Assembly (NCBI GenBank): GCA_051453625.1
Contig: JBOZIK010000001.1
Location: forward strand, 163,674,172-163,738,171
Direction of reading: 5' to 3'
Source of the DNA: Welwitschia mirabilis
Lineage: Eukaryota; Gnetophyta; Gnetopsida; Welwitschiales
Length of the DNA: 64,000 nt
Below, piece by piece: positions 25,639 to 36,279 of this stretch. Position 1 is the first letter of the stretch. Every line of letters begins with the position of its first letter. The notes below the pieces were generated by a model that was not told the origin of the DNA, did no database searches, and worked only from the letters and a program-made list of their open reading frames with translations. Both the position numbers and the translations under genes were made by a program.

Positions 25639-26080
25639 ACTTTGTAAGGTAATCCTTATAGGGGTGTGCATTGGTTATTGTACCTTTAGGTACTTATTGA
25701 ATGTAAGATTATTAGTTAGTCAAAAAACCATTATTCCCCTGCAAGGGAGAGACTGCTCCCTTGTGAGGATACTCTCATTAGTGTAAAGGTTTGTGATGTA
25801 CCTATGAAAACTGTTGTTCCCTTAAAGGGCATAAAGTACTACCTTATAAGGAGACTTTTACTTAAGGTTGGTGGTGCACCAAAAAACCACTATTTCTTAT
25901 AGTTCAAGAATATCTAGAGGTGTGAGTAGAAGAGAGCCTCTATGTGTATATGTACCTACATTGGAAAACCATGTTATTTAATAATGTATTCCATTATTCA
26001 TTTTTGTTTCGTTGCTTGGTATAAATTTTATTTAGTGAAACTCATTCATCCTCTTATTTGAGTTTAAATTGATTCTAAAA

Positions 26081-26092
26081 TGGTATTAGAGT
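26081..26092 (+). promoter_or_regulatory. Primer-binding site of internal region 2
   Basis: TGGTATTAGAGT lies two bases after the LTR 2 end. This is the Met-tRNA-type PBS with one C-to-T change, better preserved than the copy at 20504. Confidence 0.85.
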
Positions 26093-26099
26093 TGTACTC

Positions 26100-28010
26100 A
26101 TGAATGGGAGTAACTTTCTTGAGTAAACTATGAAAGAGATGCCATCCATTAGGCTGCTCTTTGATGGAATAAACTATGCCTTTTAGAAGATGAGGATGTG
26201 AGTGTACTTATAGTCTTCTAAGTTTTAAGTGTGGAAGAGTAGAGAATAAGTTACACAGACATTATGGAAATCATTACAAATGTTGTAGGTAATATCACTC
26301 CTCAAATCAAGAAAAGGAAAAACTAGATAGATGAAGAAAAAGATGCATTCATGTGTGACTATAAAGTAAAAAATTCTCTTTATCCTGCTTTATCTATAGA
26401 AGAGTTTAATAGAATTGTAGGTTGCAAAATGGCATAAGAAATTTGGAATTTTATAACTAAAATATATAAAGGTACTTATATTGTGAAACAACTAAGGTTT
26501 TAGTTTGGACAAACCAATTTGAAAATTTAAAAATGAACCAAGAAGAGAAAGTTTACAAATACTTTCCCAGAGTTGCAAATATTGTAAATGCAATACATGG
26601 CATTAGAGAGGATCTTATAGAAGTAAAGGTAATACAAAAGGTTATTAGGTCACTAACCCCTACTTATAGGCCTAAGACTATAACCATGAAAGAATCTAGA
26701 GATTTTAATATCACGAAGATAGAAGAACTACAAAGTGCACTTACAACATATGAAATGAACCTCATATAAGATGGATGCTTAAAGGAAAAACCCATTGCAC
26801 TTAAGAAAAACCAAAGAACAAATTAGATATTAAAAGAAAAGGCAAAATAAGATCATGCAGAAGATGATTTTGATGATGAAGATGAGGAACTAGCCTTCAT
26901 CACACAAAGAGTAAAAAGACTACTCTCACACAAGTACAACAGAAAAGGTGAGCTCAAAAGATCATCTGAAAGATAAGAGTAAAGGTAAATCATCTAATAA
27001 TTCTTCTTTATCAAATTTTTCCAAGATAGAAAGCTGGATATGTGGAGGTAGAGAAAACATTACCTTGAAATGCCTTATTACTAATATATTATAGGAAGAT
27101 GAACAAAAGAAGGAGCTCAAAAAGAACAAATCATTCTTTGTTGGATGGGATGAAGATGCTACGGCTTTAAAAAAAGAAGCATTAGATAATGAGAAAACAC
27201 ATCCTTCCTACATGGCTATAGCTCACACTAAAGATAAAAATAGTAATTTAGAAGATGGGTATGATTTAGATATTAAGGATGAAACAGGTATGACTATTTA
27301 AGAAATATATGATTTAGTTTCTAAATATTTTATTAACTTGTAAAACTTATGTGCAAAAATAAAAAGGTTACTTAGTATGTGTGAAAAGGCATATTAATAG
27401 GAAAAAAAATACTTGTAGTAAATTGTCCACTAAATATTCAGCCCTTAAAGCTTAGATTCGTAGACTAATATGTGTTTTGAAGAATGTAAAAGAAGAACTT
27501 TCAAATTCAAGAAAATTGTTGAAAAATTTACTCAAGGAAAAGAAACTTTAAATATCATTCTTGGATAAAGAAAGAGTCCAAAAGATAAGAGAAGAATAGG
27601 ATACAATAAGGTAATAACTACCACTTTAGTCCCCTATTCAAAAGGTGGAATTATAAGCCAAGGTATGAGCACTTAGTATATACAAAGAACATCATTTGCT
27701 ATTATTATCATTGTAAAATTTATTATCAATATAGATGTCCAATAAAATTAAAAGATAGATATTACACTAACAATGCTAAAAGGCATAGTATGTTGGTACA
27801 TCATTTTGTATAGAATAGACCAAGGAAAATTTGGATACCTAATGCTAAATCAAATCTTAGAGTAAAGAAGAAGCACACTTATCATATATGTAGTCAATCA
27901 AGGCATAAAAATTATATTACAATATAATGCAACAAAGATCAAGTTTTCAAAAAGACTACAAGACACTTAAGGATACATCAATTAATGTAGGAACTTAGAG
28001 ATTGAGCTTT
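26100..28010 (+). pseudogene. Copia-type gag (UBN2 family), internal region 2
   Basis: This is homologous over its whole length to 20524-22440. FDGINYAF occurs near 26162. The best-preserved segment, 26533-26769, has 78 codons without a stop. It contains KYFPRVANIVNAIHGIRED, EVKVIQKVIRSLTPTYRPK and KIEELQSALTTYEM, all typical of UBN2/UBN2_2 Gag. A first knuckle at 27032-27073 has lost its first Cys and its His (Ser and Asn). A second at 27697-27738 reads CYYYHCKIYYQYRC, with one Cys and the His changed to Tyr. A KIWIPNAK tail follows near 27830. Stops interrupt all other parts. As in internal 1, no pol domain follows. Confidence 0.84.
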
Positions 28011-28029
28011 ACCTAATCAAGTAACTAAA

Positions 28030-28745
28030 TAAGTAACATCTTTAACATCTCAACTTCCTTGAACTTATCTTATGAGTTGAGATTATGATTAGATGTAATT
28101 GTATAGTTCAATTTTAAATCCTACATGTGATTTATAGCTTTTCAAAGTATTATTATTATGGTTATAGTAGTTGTAGATTCTTTCAAAAATGTAGAAATTT
28201 TTGTTATAGATGTCTTAATTTTATAGACATATCCAGTGAAGATGTCTTGAAATTTGTAGACATCTTAGAATCAAGCATCTTAACTTTTGCAAATGTCTTA
28301 AAAGGATAGGTATGTTATTTTAGTTTTTTGAATTAGATGTCTTAGTTTTTGTAGATGTTTTGGCAAAAAAAAAAAGTACTAGAAATATTTTGATAATAGA
28401 CATCTTGAAATTCATAGACCTCTACTCTCTACATTTGAGACATCTTAGAATTTGTAAACGTCTTGACTGTACTATTATGAAAATAAAAACACATAAAAAT
28501 TAAGGTTTTGACCCTTTTTAATAGCTAAAGGAACCATCAAATCTCATTTTTGAGTCTCCTCTTAATCTGTGTTACCTTAAGGTGATTTTTCAAGATTCAT
28601 TTTTCTCAAATTTCTCTAGATATACATCTTGAATTTGAAAGACATCTCCACAGTAACTAAGAATATAGAATTTTCTTGAATATGTGCATATGTTTTCATA
28701 GTTTCTTATATTTCAATTGATCTTTGGTCAGTTTTTAATTCTATT
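28030..28745 (+). other. Non-coding spacer of internal region 2
   Basis: It corresponds to 22441-22990. No protease, integrase or RT motif is present. Repeated AGATGTCTT and GACATCTT stretches between 28200 and 28480 match those of the LTRs. Confidence 0.6.
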
Positions 28746-30700
28746 TCATAAACATGACAAGAAGAAAGACAGTCGGAACTTTCAGAGTTAGAGAACAAGC
28801 CATAGAATGAACCAGATCTAAGTATGAACCTCAGTTTTATCATGAGGTAGTAAAAAGAAGATTTAGGGCATGTTCTAGAAACTCCATAATTATAAATATA
28901 ACCTCTACTTTTAGAAGAGATGTAAAGATTAGATCATAAGCTACTTTATTTGGCTTAGTTAAGATATGATTATCCAAGTACTTTAGCTTATTCTTGACCC
29001 AGTGATAAGAAAATTCTACACAAACATTCATGAAATTGATGACAACATTGGTGCATTTTAGACATAGGTTAGAGATACTAATTTTTATGTTGTTTTAAGT
29101 TTTATCAATTCTCCACTTAATATAGATGATACCAATGTACCTCATTTTTTATAGTAATTCATTTAAAAAAAATTAATTCTAGAATTATTAATATGTTTCT
29201 ATGTCAAATAAGCAATGTTCTATTTGGGCCTAATAGAATGAATTTTGTTAAGGATATTAAGAGAAATTATATGATTTCTGATGCCTATTTTCTTAGCTTA
29301 GTAAGTTTTTACAACATTTTGGTTAGAGGAGGTAGTTATAGTTATTGCAAACCCATGCGGATCTTTATTATAAATTGCTTACTCATAGATTTCTAAATAG
29401 ATTTGGATTTTGTATTATGCATGGATATTATTTCTTTATTTTGTAAAGGATAAACTTTTGGACATCCTTGTCTTATCAAATTAATCATTAGTAATGCAGA
29501 TATTTTAGTGTCATAAGTTAATCTCATCTATTATAAGAAATCATTGGTAGAATTTAGTGAGAAACAAAGAGCACCTATGACATCAAGTAAAGGCATGAAC
29601 AGAAGAACGTCACAGATGCAGAGATCATTTTTACTACTACACCCAACTCTTCCTTAGTAAAAAAGGAATTGAAGGATATTGCAAAAATGATTGGAAAGAT
29701 TGAAAGAAACCTTCTAAGGTTGAAGAAATATAGATCTATAATAATCAAAGGAGAGGCACTAGTAGAGAGTTTAGAATCCATGATGACTCCCAATGGTTAG
29801 ATTCAGAGTAGAAATCAGAAGAGGAGGAAGTAAGACCATCAGCTTCATTAGGCATAGGATATAACTCAAGCTGAATAGTAGGTAGTAAGTCTTCATAGGA
29901 GTCTTCTAAAGATAAGGCACAGGTTCAAGGGGAGTATTAGACTTCCATAGAGACAGATGTGTAGGAGGAGACATGGGCTCTGGGTCCTTCTTAGTAGAGG
30001 TCAATATTGTAGGAGATCGACTCTAAGAGCTCAAATTCTCCATTTCTTATCTTTCATCATCCTCATGTAAGATTCCATTTCACAGACCTTCACAGCCACC
30101 ACCACCATTACCAAGATCCTCTTCACCATCACATGTACCTTCTCCACCTCTAGTTCATCCACTATTACCTCCACCTTTGCATATAGAGCCCATGCAAGTT
30201 AAAGCAATCTCATCCATTTATCTTTCATCCATCTTCACAGAGACTACCATAGCTAGCTTCTTTAGGACCTCCACCTTTGCATATAAAGACCATTCAAGTT
30301 AAAGCAATCTCATCCATTTATCTTTCATCCGTCTTCACAGAGACTGCCATAGCTAGCTTCTTTAGGACCTCCACCTTTACATATAGAGCCCATTCAAGTT
30401 AAAGCAATCTCATACATTTATCTTTCATCCATCTTCATAGAGACTGCCATAGCTATCTTCTTTAGGACTCCTGTCACTCATCAAACATATTAACATATGA
30501 GGATATAGGCCTTTGAAGGTTGTGGTAAGACATCACAACATTCCTCCAGGAAGAGGCACACATCAACACCCACTTCATCTTCATCATACATATCTTCCAG
30601 CTCCACCACCCATGATAGTGGTAATAGTGATAAAGAAGGCTAATGTGAGCACTACATAAGTGATTTAGATCTTAGTGATTAAAGCCTTTTGTTGATGTCT
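28746..30700 (+). pseudogene. PF20167-like 'plant transposon protein' ORF, internal region 2
   Basis: The start at about 28755 reads MTRRKTVGTFRVREQA. Then come KYEPQFYHEVVKRRFRACSR, LFGLVxxYxxSKYFSLFLTP and IHEIDDNIGAFQTQVRD, and SFINSPLNIDDTNVP by 29150. A further block at about 29193-29396 includes ISDAYFLSLVSFYNIL and MRIFIINCLLIDF. The order (RGW/F-type start, VREFY-like helix, V-x-V-R-G-like turn, then a helical CLL block) resembles the plant transposon protein domain PF20167 (Transposase_32). A lysine-rich helix near 29660-29790 and a proline/serine-rich tail to 30690 follow. The tail carries a 100-bp triplication. Broken frames make it non-functional. The family assignment is by pattern and moderate; the homology to 23085-23760 is clear. 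Confidence 0.6.
30168..30470. repeat. 100-bp tandem repeat, three units, in the tail of the PF20167-like ORF
   Basis: Units start CCTCCACCTTT at 30168, 30268 and 30368 and differ at only a few sites. Internal 1 has a single equivalent unit near 23397-23500. Because 100 is not a multiple of three, the triplication shifts frame, so it arose after, or irrespective of, loss of coding function. Confidence 0.9.
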
Positions 30701-31382
30701 AAAAATGGATCCAAGTATATGGAAAATCAGTGGTAGATCAATTGGGTACTTTAGCTTTCAGGTTAAGGATACTCTATTGGCATTTGAGCTCCTGATTATA
30801 ATATCTTGGATTAGATCTACGAGTGTCACCATATGTATTAATGATCCTTCCTTGAAATTTTGGCACACATTCATGTTATTTAATATCTTTTTAATATCAT
30901 GCTTATTATTACATGTATTGTGTTTGGTACATCTATCATTCTTATCTTATGTTTTCATTGACACACTTTTGTACATATACTTTTCCAATTTTTTTATGAT
31001 CAAAATCCTTTCACATGATGCTAGCATAGTTTTCATTTAATTATCTTATAGTGATTGGCACACAATTGAACTTCATACTCTAAAAATGGTACATTATCAC
31101 TAGATTATTAATAACTAAAAGTTTATGTGCTTTACTCTTATTATACATAGGTAAATGACAATTACATTAATGCATCGTGTATTATTTTGCTTTTTGCAAA
31201 CTAGCTTAAGTGGTTCTAAATTGTGTTTCTTTACATGACATATATATCTTTACATAGTTTTTTAAATTTTAAGTTATACATATTATGATTATTATTAAGT
31301 ATTTTTTTTAGAGCAAAATATCTAATTTCAATTAATTAGTTGAGATCATACTAATGATATTTCCCAAGTTTTGGACATCATC

Positions 31383-31396
31383 AAAAAGGGGAAGAA
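31383..31396 (+). promoter_or_regulatory. Polypurine tract before LTR 3
   Basis: AAAAAGGGGAAGAA directly precedes the LTR start TGTGAAAAATC. It is equivalent to 24475-24488. Confidence 0.82.
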
Positions 31397-33291
31397 TGTG
31401 AAAAATCTAGTTTTCATGATTTTACTTATCAAACATTTTGTGTCTTTGTATATATACATTAGACCTTGAAAGGCACTAGATCATGATGGATTTTCAAAGA
31501 TAACATCTTACAAAAAGGATCTAATGATAAATTGCAAAATCATATGTTTGAAGACATATGATAAATTGAAGATGTCTTAAGTGAATACATCCAAAAAGTT
31601 AAAGACATTTGGAATTTACTAAGCTAGAATAGGTAATATCTTACATTTTAGATGTTCTATAAACTTGTACATAGTGAATTCATAATCATAAAGGTTCAGT
31701 GATATTATAGTGCAAAATTCATCAGAATCTAGGCAAGTTAACTCAAGATGTCTATAGAAGTAAAGATGTCTAGAAAGTAGATGTCTAAAAAATTCAATAA
31801 CTCTTAACTCAAATTTCATATCAATTAAAAATGAAGTTATATGCTCAAAGCATAGACATATACTATTTTTTGCATAGCAATCATAGATTCAAATGACTAT
31901 CTTCCAATCTCAAATGGATAGATCTTTCTCATCATTATAAAGAATTAATGTTAAAAATTAAATAAGAACTTTTTTGACACTTCATTGAATCAATCAAACT
32001 TGTAGATATTCAAAGAATAAGAAAAGGAAACCTATTATGAATAAATCAAAAGATTCAATAACAAGAAGCTAGCATTATTTTATCTCTTGGATTTGAATCT
32101 TCATTACAATCATCTTCCTCATTCATACTTATAACAACAATAACAATTTTAAGAATCTTAAAATCTTCATCAAAGCATACTTAGGCTTGTTATTATATTA
32201 TATTTTTGGTTATTTCATTGTGAACTATCTTATTGTTAAATACTATTATATAGTCCATTTCTTAAAATATCAAATACTTTGTAAGGAAAACCTTATAGGG
32301 GTATGCATTAGTCATTGTACTTTTAGGCACTTGTTAAATGTAAGATTATTGATTAGCTAGAAAACCATTNNNNNNNNNNNNNNNNNNNNNNNNNNNNNNN
32401 NNNNNNNNNNNNNNNNNNNNNNNNNNNNNNNNNNNNNNNNNNNNNNNNNNNNNNNNNNNNNNNNNNNNNNNNNNNNNNNNNNNNNNNNNNNNNNNNNNNN
32501 NNNNNNNNNNNNNNNNNNNNNNNNNNNNNNNNNNNNNNNNNNNNNNNNNNNNNNNNNNNNNNNNNNNNNNNNNNNNNNNNNNNNNNNNNNNNNNNNNNNN
32601 NNNNNNNNNNNNNNNNNNNNNNNNNNNNNNNNNNNNNNNNNNNNNNNNNNNNNNNNNNNNNNNNNNNNNNNNNNNNNNNNNNNNNNNNNNNNNNNNNNNN
32701 NNNNNNNNNNNNNNNNNNNNNNNNNNNNNNNNNNNNNNNNNNNNNNNNNNNNNNNNNNNNNNNNNNNNNNNNNNNNNNNNNNNNNNNNNNNNNNNNNNNN
32801 NNNNNNNNNNNNNNNNNNNNNNNNNNNNNNNNNNNNNNNNNNNNNNNNNNNNNNNNNNNNNNNNNNGTTATTTTTTATAAGATTATTGGTGAACTAGTAA
32901 ACCATTATTTCCTTCTAAGAAAGAGAGTGCTACCTTGCGAAGAGACTCTTACTATTATAAGCTTCGTGGTGCATGAGAGTGCTGGCTTGTGAGAAGACTC
33001 TCACTATTGTATAATTTGTGATGTAGCTGTGAAAACCATTGATTGTTATCTCATGATGAAACTCTCATTTATTGTAAGATTAGTGGTACATTAGAAAACC
33101 ACTATTTCTTGTACATAAAGAATATTTAGAGGTGTGAGTAGAAGCTACCCTCTATGTGTGAATGTACTTAGCTTGGGAAACCACATTATTTGATAAGATC
33201 TTTCATTATGTATTTTAATTTTATTATTTAGTTTAAATTTTATTTAGTGAAACTCATTCATCCCTCTCCTCTTAGTTCAAATTGATCCTTA
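31397..33291 (+). mobile_element. Copia-family LTR 3 (3' LTR of the nested array)
   Basis: It is collinear with LTR 1 and ends GATCCTTA directly before the second AATGC. A 497-N run lies inside it. Excluding N, 1398 bp are present, close to the 1379 bp of LTR 1. The sequence just before the gap (an ATTATTG...AACCATT block) is repeated just after it. The gap length is therefore probably wrong, or the gap hides another insertion. Confidence 0.82.
32370..32866. other. Assembly gap (497 N)
   Basis: The N run lies inside LTR 3. Flanks overlap by about 25 bp of LTR sequence, so little or no ordinary LTR sequence is missing. Confidence 0.95.
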
Positions 33292-33296
33292 AATGC
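33292..33296. repeat. Target-site duplication AATGC, right copy
   Basis: Identical to 19118-19122. The pair brackets the whole LTR-internal-LTR-internal-LTR array. Confidence 0.85.
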
Positions 33297-33800
33297 ATAA
33301 CCAAATAGATGGTAGATCTATGAGTAGAATTCAAAGGCAAAACCTTAGGTGAATATGATCAATTTCATGTTGAAGTAATCCATGTTACTAAAACTAAGAA
33401 GAATTAAAATGCATTGATGTTCTTCGATGGCATGTTAAATCAAAATAATGGCTTTGAAAGAGTAGCATTATTTCTTAAAAAATAAAAAGCGCTTACCTAT
33501 TTTATTTAAGTTAAAATTTTATTTCACAGAAAATATAACTGAGTATGAAATATTAGCAAGGAATATTACACTTATGATTCAATCTACTTTTAAGATGTTA
33601 TACAATTTTGTTGATTTACAATTGGTAATTAATCAATTATTAGATAACTATGAAGTAGAATCAAGGAGTTTAAGCCTTTATCTAGAAAGTGTGAAAAAGA
33701 TACTTATTACATTTGACCATTCTGAAATTATTATCATTTCTATAAATGAAAACTATTTTGCTTATTATCTTCTAAATTTTACATAAAATTTTTTTCATGA
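33292..33800 (+). pseudogene. Ty3/gypsy RNase H, continuation of the element interrupted at 19122
   Basis: It begins with the second AATGC and continues the gypsy frame. MFFDG at 33417-33431 is the first conserved block of the archaeal-type RNase H found in Tat elements (W-x-M-x-F-DGA). Then TENITEYEIL at about 33530-33560 matches TNNIAEYEAL, LQLVINQLLDNYEV matches the GDSxLVINQ...GxYEV block, and the following SLYLESVKKIL and FDHSEI fit PY...A..L...F..V.I.H. A 70-codon stretch from 33574 is free of stops. The catalytic Asp of GDS is lost, reading DLQL. The assignment is strong because order and spacing match the family. Confidence 0.85.
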
Positions 33801-33879
33801 TCCTTCTTTTAAAAATCATATTACATGTACAAACATCAATAGAAAATTTATAGATGAATAATAAATGGTACATTGCCTT

Positions 33880-35040
33880 GAATTTTTTCAAGATGAGGTA
33901 AATTAACCTATAAAGCATTCCAAGATAAATGATGAATTATATGACACTTTGGTAAGCTATCTTACTACTTAAAAATTATTATAAAACCTTGTCTTTACAA
34001 AGATTAAACTTTTGTAAATAAGTTACACATTTTACCCTTATTTAAAATCAACTATACATGAAGGCAAATAATGTGTTTTTTTTCCTTAGATGAATAAAAT
34101 TAAATGAAGTTGTCTATGTCCATAAATAAATCCATGTTAATTTATGTGATCTTCACTAGGAGGTAAGATCACTATTAATCCACATTGTAAGATTTAATTA
34201 CTTTTCAAAAATAGCAAGAAATTATTGTTTTAAGTTTCTAAAAGCTTGTCAGACATGATAAATGTTTTCATAAAAAATTCATGAACCTCTAACTATATTA
34301 TTTCTTATTAATCTAATCTAGGTGTTTAGGAAATCGGGTATGGATCCCATATAATCAATTACAACTACATCGTCAAAACAACATGCTTATATCTTTATCA
34401 TAACTTAATACTTTTCAAAAGGAGTGGAACTAGTCTCTTTACAATAAACAACTACAAAGTAAATTTAAAAATTCATTTTGGATCACATCATTATAAGGTT
34501 TGACATACTCTATTTTGTAGCACTAGAATGCTCCACATTTCCTACTCCATCTTACTTCTAGATAAATAGTTATGCTAAGGCTATGAATAAAGTGATCATA
34601 AATTACCTCAAGAAATTACAAAAATAAATTCTAAAATTGTGGCATGAAAAATTACCTATCATAGTATGATCTTATCATACCATAGTAAAAACTACTATAG
34701 GAATAATTTCATTTCAAGTAATTTATGGCACTGAGATAGTTTTACCTAAGAACATCCAAATTCTAATGTTGAAAACTATAATTATAGATCTTGAATTTTA
34801 TAATATAAGAAAAAGAAACATAACTTGCATAATTAGAAATCCTAGATGGATAAACAACAAAATCTTAAAAGGACACATAACTTTATTAGAAATGAATCAA
34901 GGATGCATGTAACAAACATGTCAATATTAGATCTTACAACATGGATGGCCTTGTATTAAAAGAAACTCCTATTGAACAAATGTTATCTCATAGAAACTTA
35001 AAAAAAAAACATGTAGGATATAGAATGTAAGTAATATTAA
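33880..35040 (+). pseudogene. Ty3/gypsy integrase C-terminal half, end of pol
   Basis: From about 34570 the frame reads NSYAKAMNKVIINYLKK, matching NGQAEAxNKxLLxxLKK. Next are LWHEKLPIIV, matching KWHEKLPxALWAYRT, and TIVKTTIGIISFQVIYGTE, matching TSxKTSTGxTPFxLVYGxEAVLP, one of the strongest signatures in the window. After 34900, SYNMDGLVLKE matches the DLVLK turn of the C-terminal GPY/F region. The upstream zinc-binding HHCC part and the first catalytic Asp, expected around 33950-34500, are too decayed to point to. Multiple stops are present. No chromodomain was seen after it, consistent with the non-chromoviral Tat group. Confidence 0.86.
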
Positions 35041-36087
35041 GGATAAACAACCAATACTTCTTTTATACTTGAGATTACTACTAATAAAAACTCAAAATAC
35101 TTATTACACCATCATACATATTTATCATTTATTGCATGCATTTAAACTACATTATTCCTTATGATAGAACTTTTTATGTGCATATATTATCATGGTGTTC
35201 ATATGAGAGCATGGTTTATACATGTATCATTTAGATTCAACATTTGTATTTTTATTCATAAGTTGTGAATGATAAAAGGCATAGGATTATGAAAAGGATA
35301 AATGCATAGGTAGAGGAGGGCATGAATTACATGTATATTGTAATTATCATTTCATCACTTATAAATCTAGCTTTATTATCATTGGTATCTTACTAGATGA
35401 TAATGTACCCATTAAGAAGAATGATGATGTAGGCATTAGTCATATGTGTAGGATCATCATTTTTTGATAATCCATGCATTGTCATAATTGTTTTTGATGT
35501 TACTTATTCATATTTAATACCTATTATTTTATTCATCATTGATATTTTCTCTTACATTTCATTTCCTATGAATTACTTAAAAAACACTAAATGAAGAAGA
35601 AGAAGAGGAGGAAGAGGAAGAAGAAGAAGAAGAAATGAAAAATTTAAAAAAGCTTTAAAAACAAAAAATAATAATTTTTTAAAAAAATCCTCAAACATGT
35701 AAAACCTAAAAAGGATGCATGTTTCCACCACTTTAAACATTAATTTTTTCACCATGGTACATATACACCTACTCAATTATATCTTTTAATGTACATTTTG
35801 TATTAAGTTTACTTATAATTATCTAAAATGATATACATCTTAACCCTCTTTCAACTTGTTTTATGTTATGTCTTTCTTCCACCTGTCCCACTTATAATTG
35901 AAGAGCTTCATCTACCACATTTCATTTACTACTTTTTCAAATAGTTACGAACTAATTAAGATAATCATCACTAGTCTTATTATATCCTAAGAAGCTTTTA
36001 GATGTGGACTTACAATAATAGAAACTAGGATTGAAAAATTAAGTAACTTCAATTGCAAATACATGTTATTGTAAAAATTAAAGCTAA
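35041..36087 (+). other. 3' non-coding region of the gypsy element
   Basis: No coding motif follows integrase. Tat/Ogre-type elements often have long 3' untranslated regions, so this is expected. A purine-rich tract, mostly GAA and GAG, lies at 35594-35637; it could be part of such a region or simple sequence. The second nested element is inserted at 36092/36093, so the gypsy 3' end should continue after 47653. Confidence 0.5.
35594..35637. repeat. GAA/GAG-rich simple sequence
   Basis: About 44 bp of near-pure purine, mostly AGA and AGG triplets. It could be mistaken for a polypurine tract, but no LTR start follows directly. Confidence 0.85.
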
Positions 36088-36279
36088 AATAATGTATTGA
36101 CTAGGATTTTATAGTTGAAAAATCTCCATAAACTTTAACACTCTGCTACCAAAATGTAAAATCCCAAATTTTTGTAGCTGCAAAACTTCAAACTAGCTCT
36201 AATTCCAAAATGTGAATCCCTAGATTTCTATAGTTGAAAATCTTTGTTTTTAATGCTCTAATACCAAAATGTAAGATCC
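36083..36279 (-). repeat. Tandem array of LTR-end/PBS-like units, left LTR
   Basis: Boxes resembling the reverse complement of the Met PBS (GCTCTGATACCA) occur at 36140-36151, 36196-36207 and 36255-36266. A degenerate one lies at about 36083, just outside the LTR border. Each is followed by ATGTAAxATCC-type sequence, the same as the last bases of an LTR on the minus strand. Spacing is 56-59 bp. The same array with the same spacing is present at the other LTR. Confidence 0.8.
36088..36092. repeat. Target-site duplication AATAA, left copy
   Basis: AATAA precedes the LTR start TGTATTGACT and is repeated at 47649-47653 directly after the far LTR end. Since A/T-rich 5-mers are common here, the support comes from its exact position at both LTR borders. 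Confidence 0.65.

Larger units (their letters stand above)
24489..26078 (+). mobile_element. Copia-family LTR 2 (middle LTR), interrupted by foreign sequence and a gap
   Basis: It starts TATTAGAAAATCTAG after the polypurine tract and ends next to the PBS at 26081. At 25416 the match to the other LTRs breaks off. After 122 bp of unrelated sequence and 100 N, LTR sequence resumes at 25639. The resumed part repeats about 35 bp already present at 25380-25414, with differences. The two halves may therefore derive from different LTR copies, or the region may be misjoined. Confidence 0.75.

Noticed and set aside
35594-35637. Polypurine tract of the gypsy element
   Set aside because: No TG-starting LTR follows and the tract is triplet simple sequence. 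The real tract was not identified.
35573-35776. A minus-strand protein with a poly-leucine/proline segment
   Set aside because: It is the reverse translation of the GAA/GAG simple-sequence tract at 35594-35637.
36255-36269. PBS abutting the left LTR as evidence for a second tandem element to the left
   Set aside because: The partner LTR carries the same array of boxes, and extending the LTR to 36093 yields matching AATAA flanks, so the boxes lie inside the LTR.
36083-36279. Regularly spaced short repeats as a CRISPR array
   Set aside because: The context is plant retroelement DNA, the boxes match a tRNA-Met primer-binding site, and the spacers are themselves homologous to each other.
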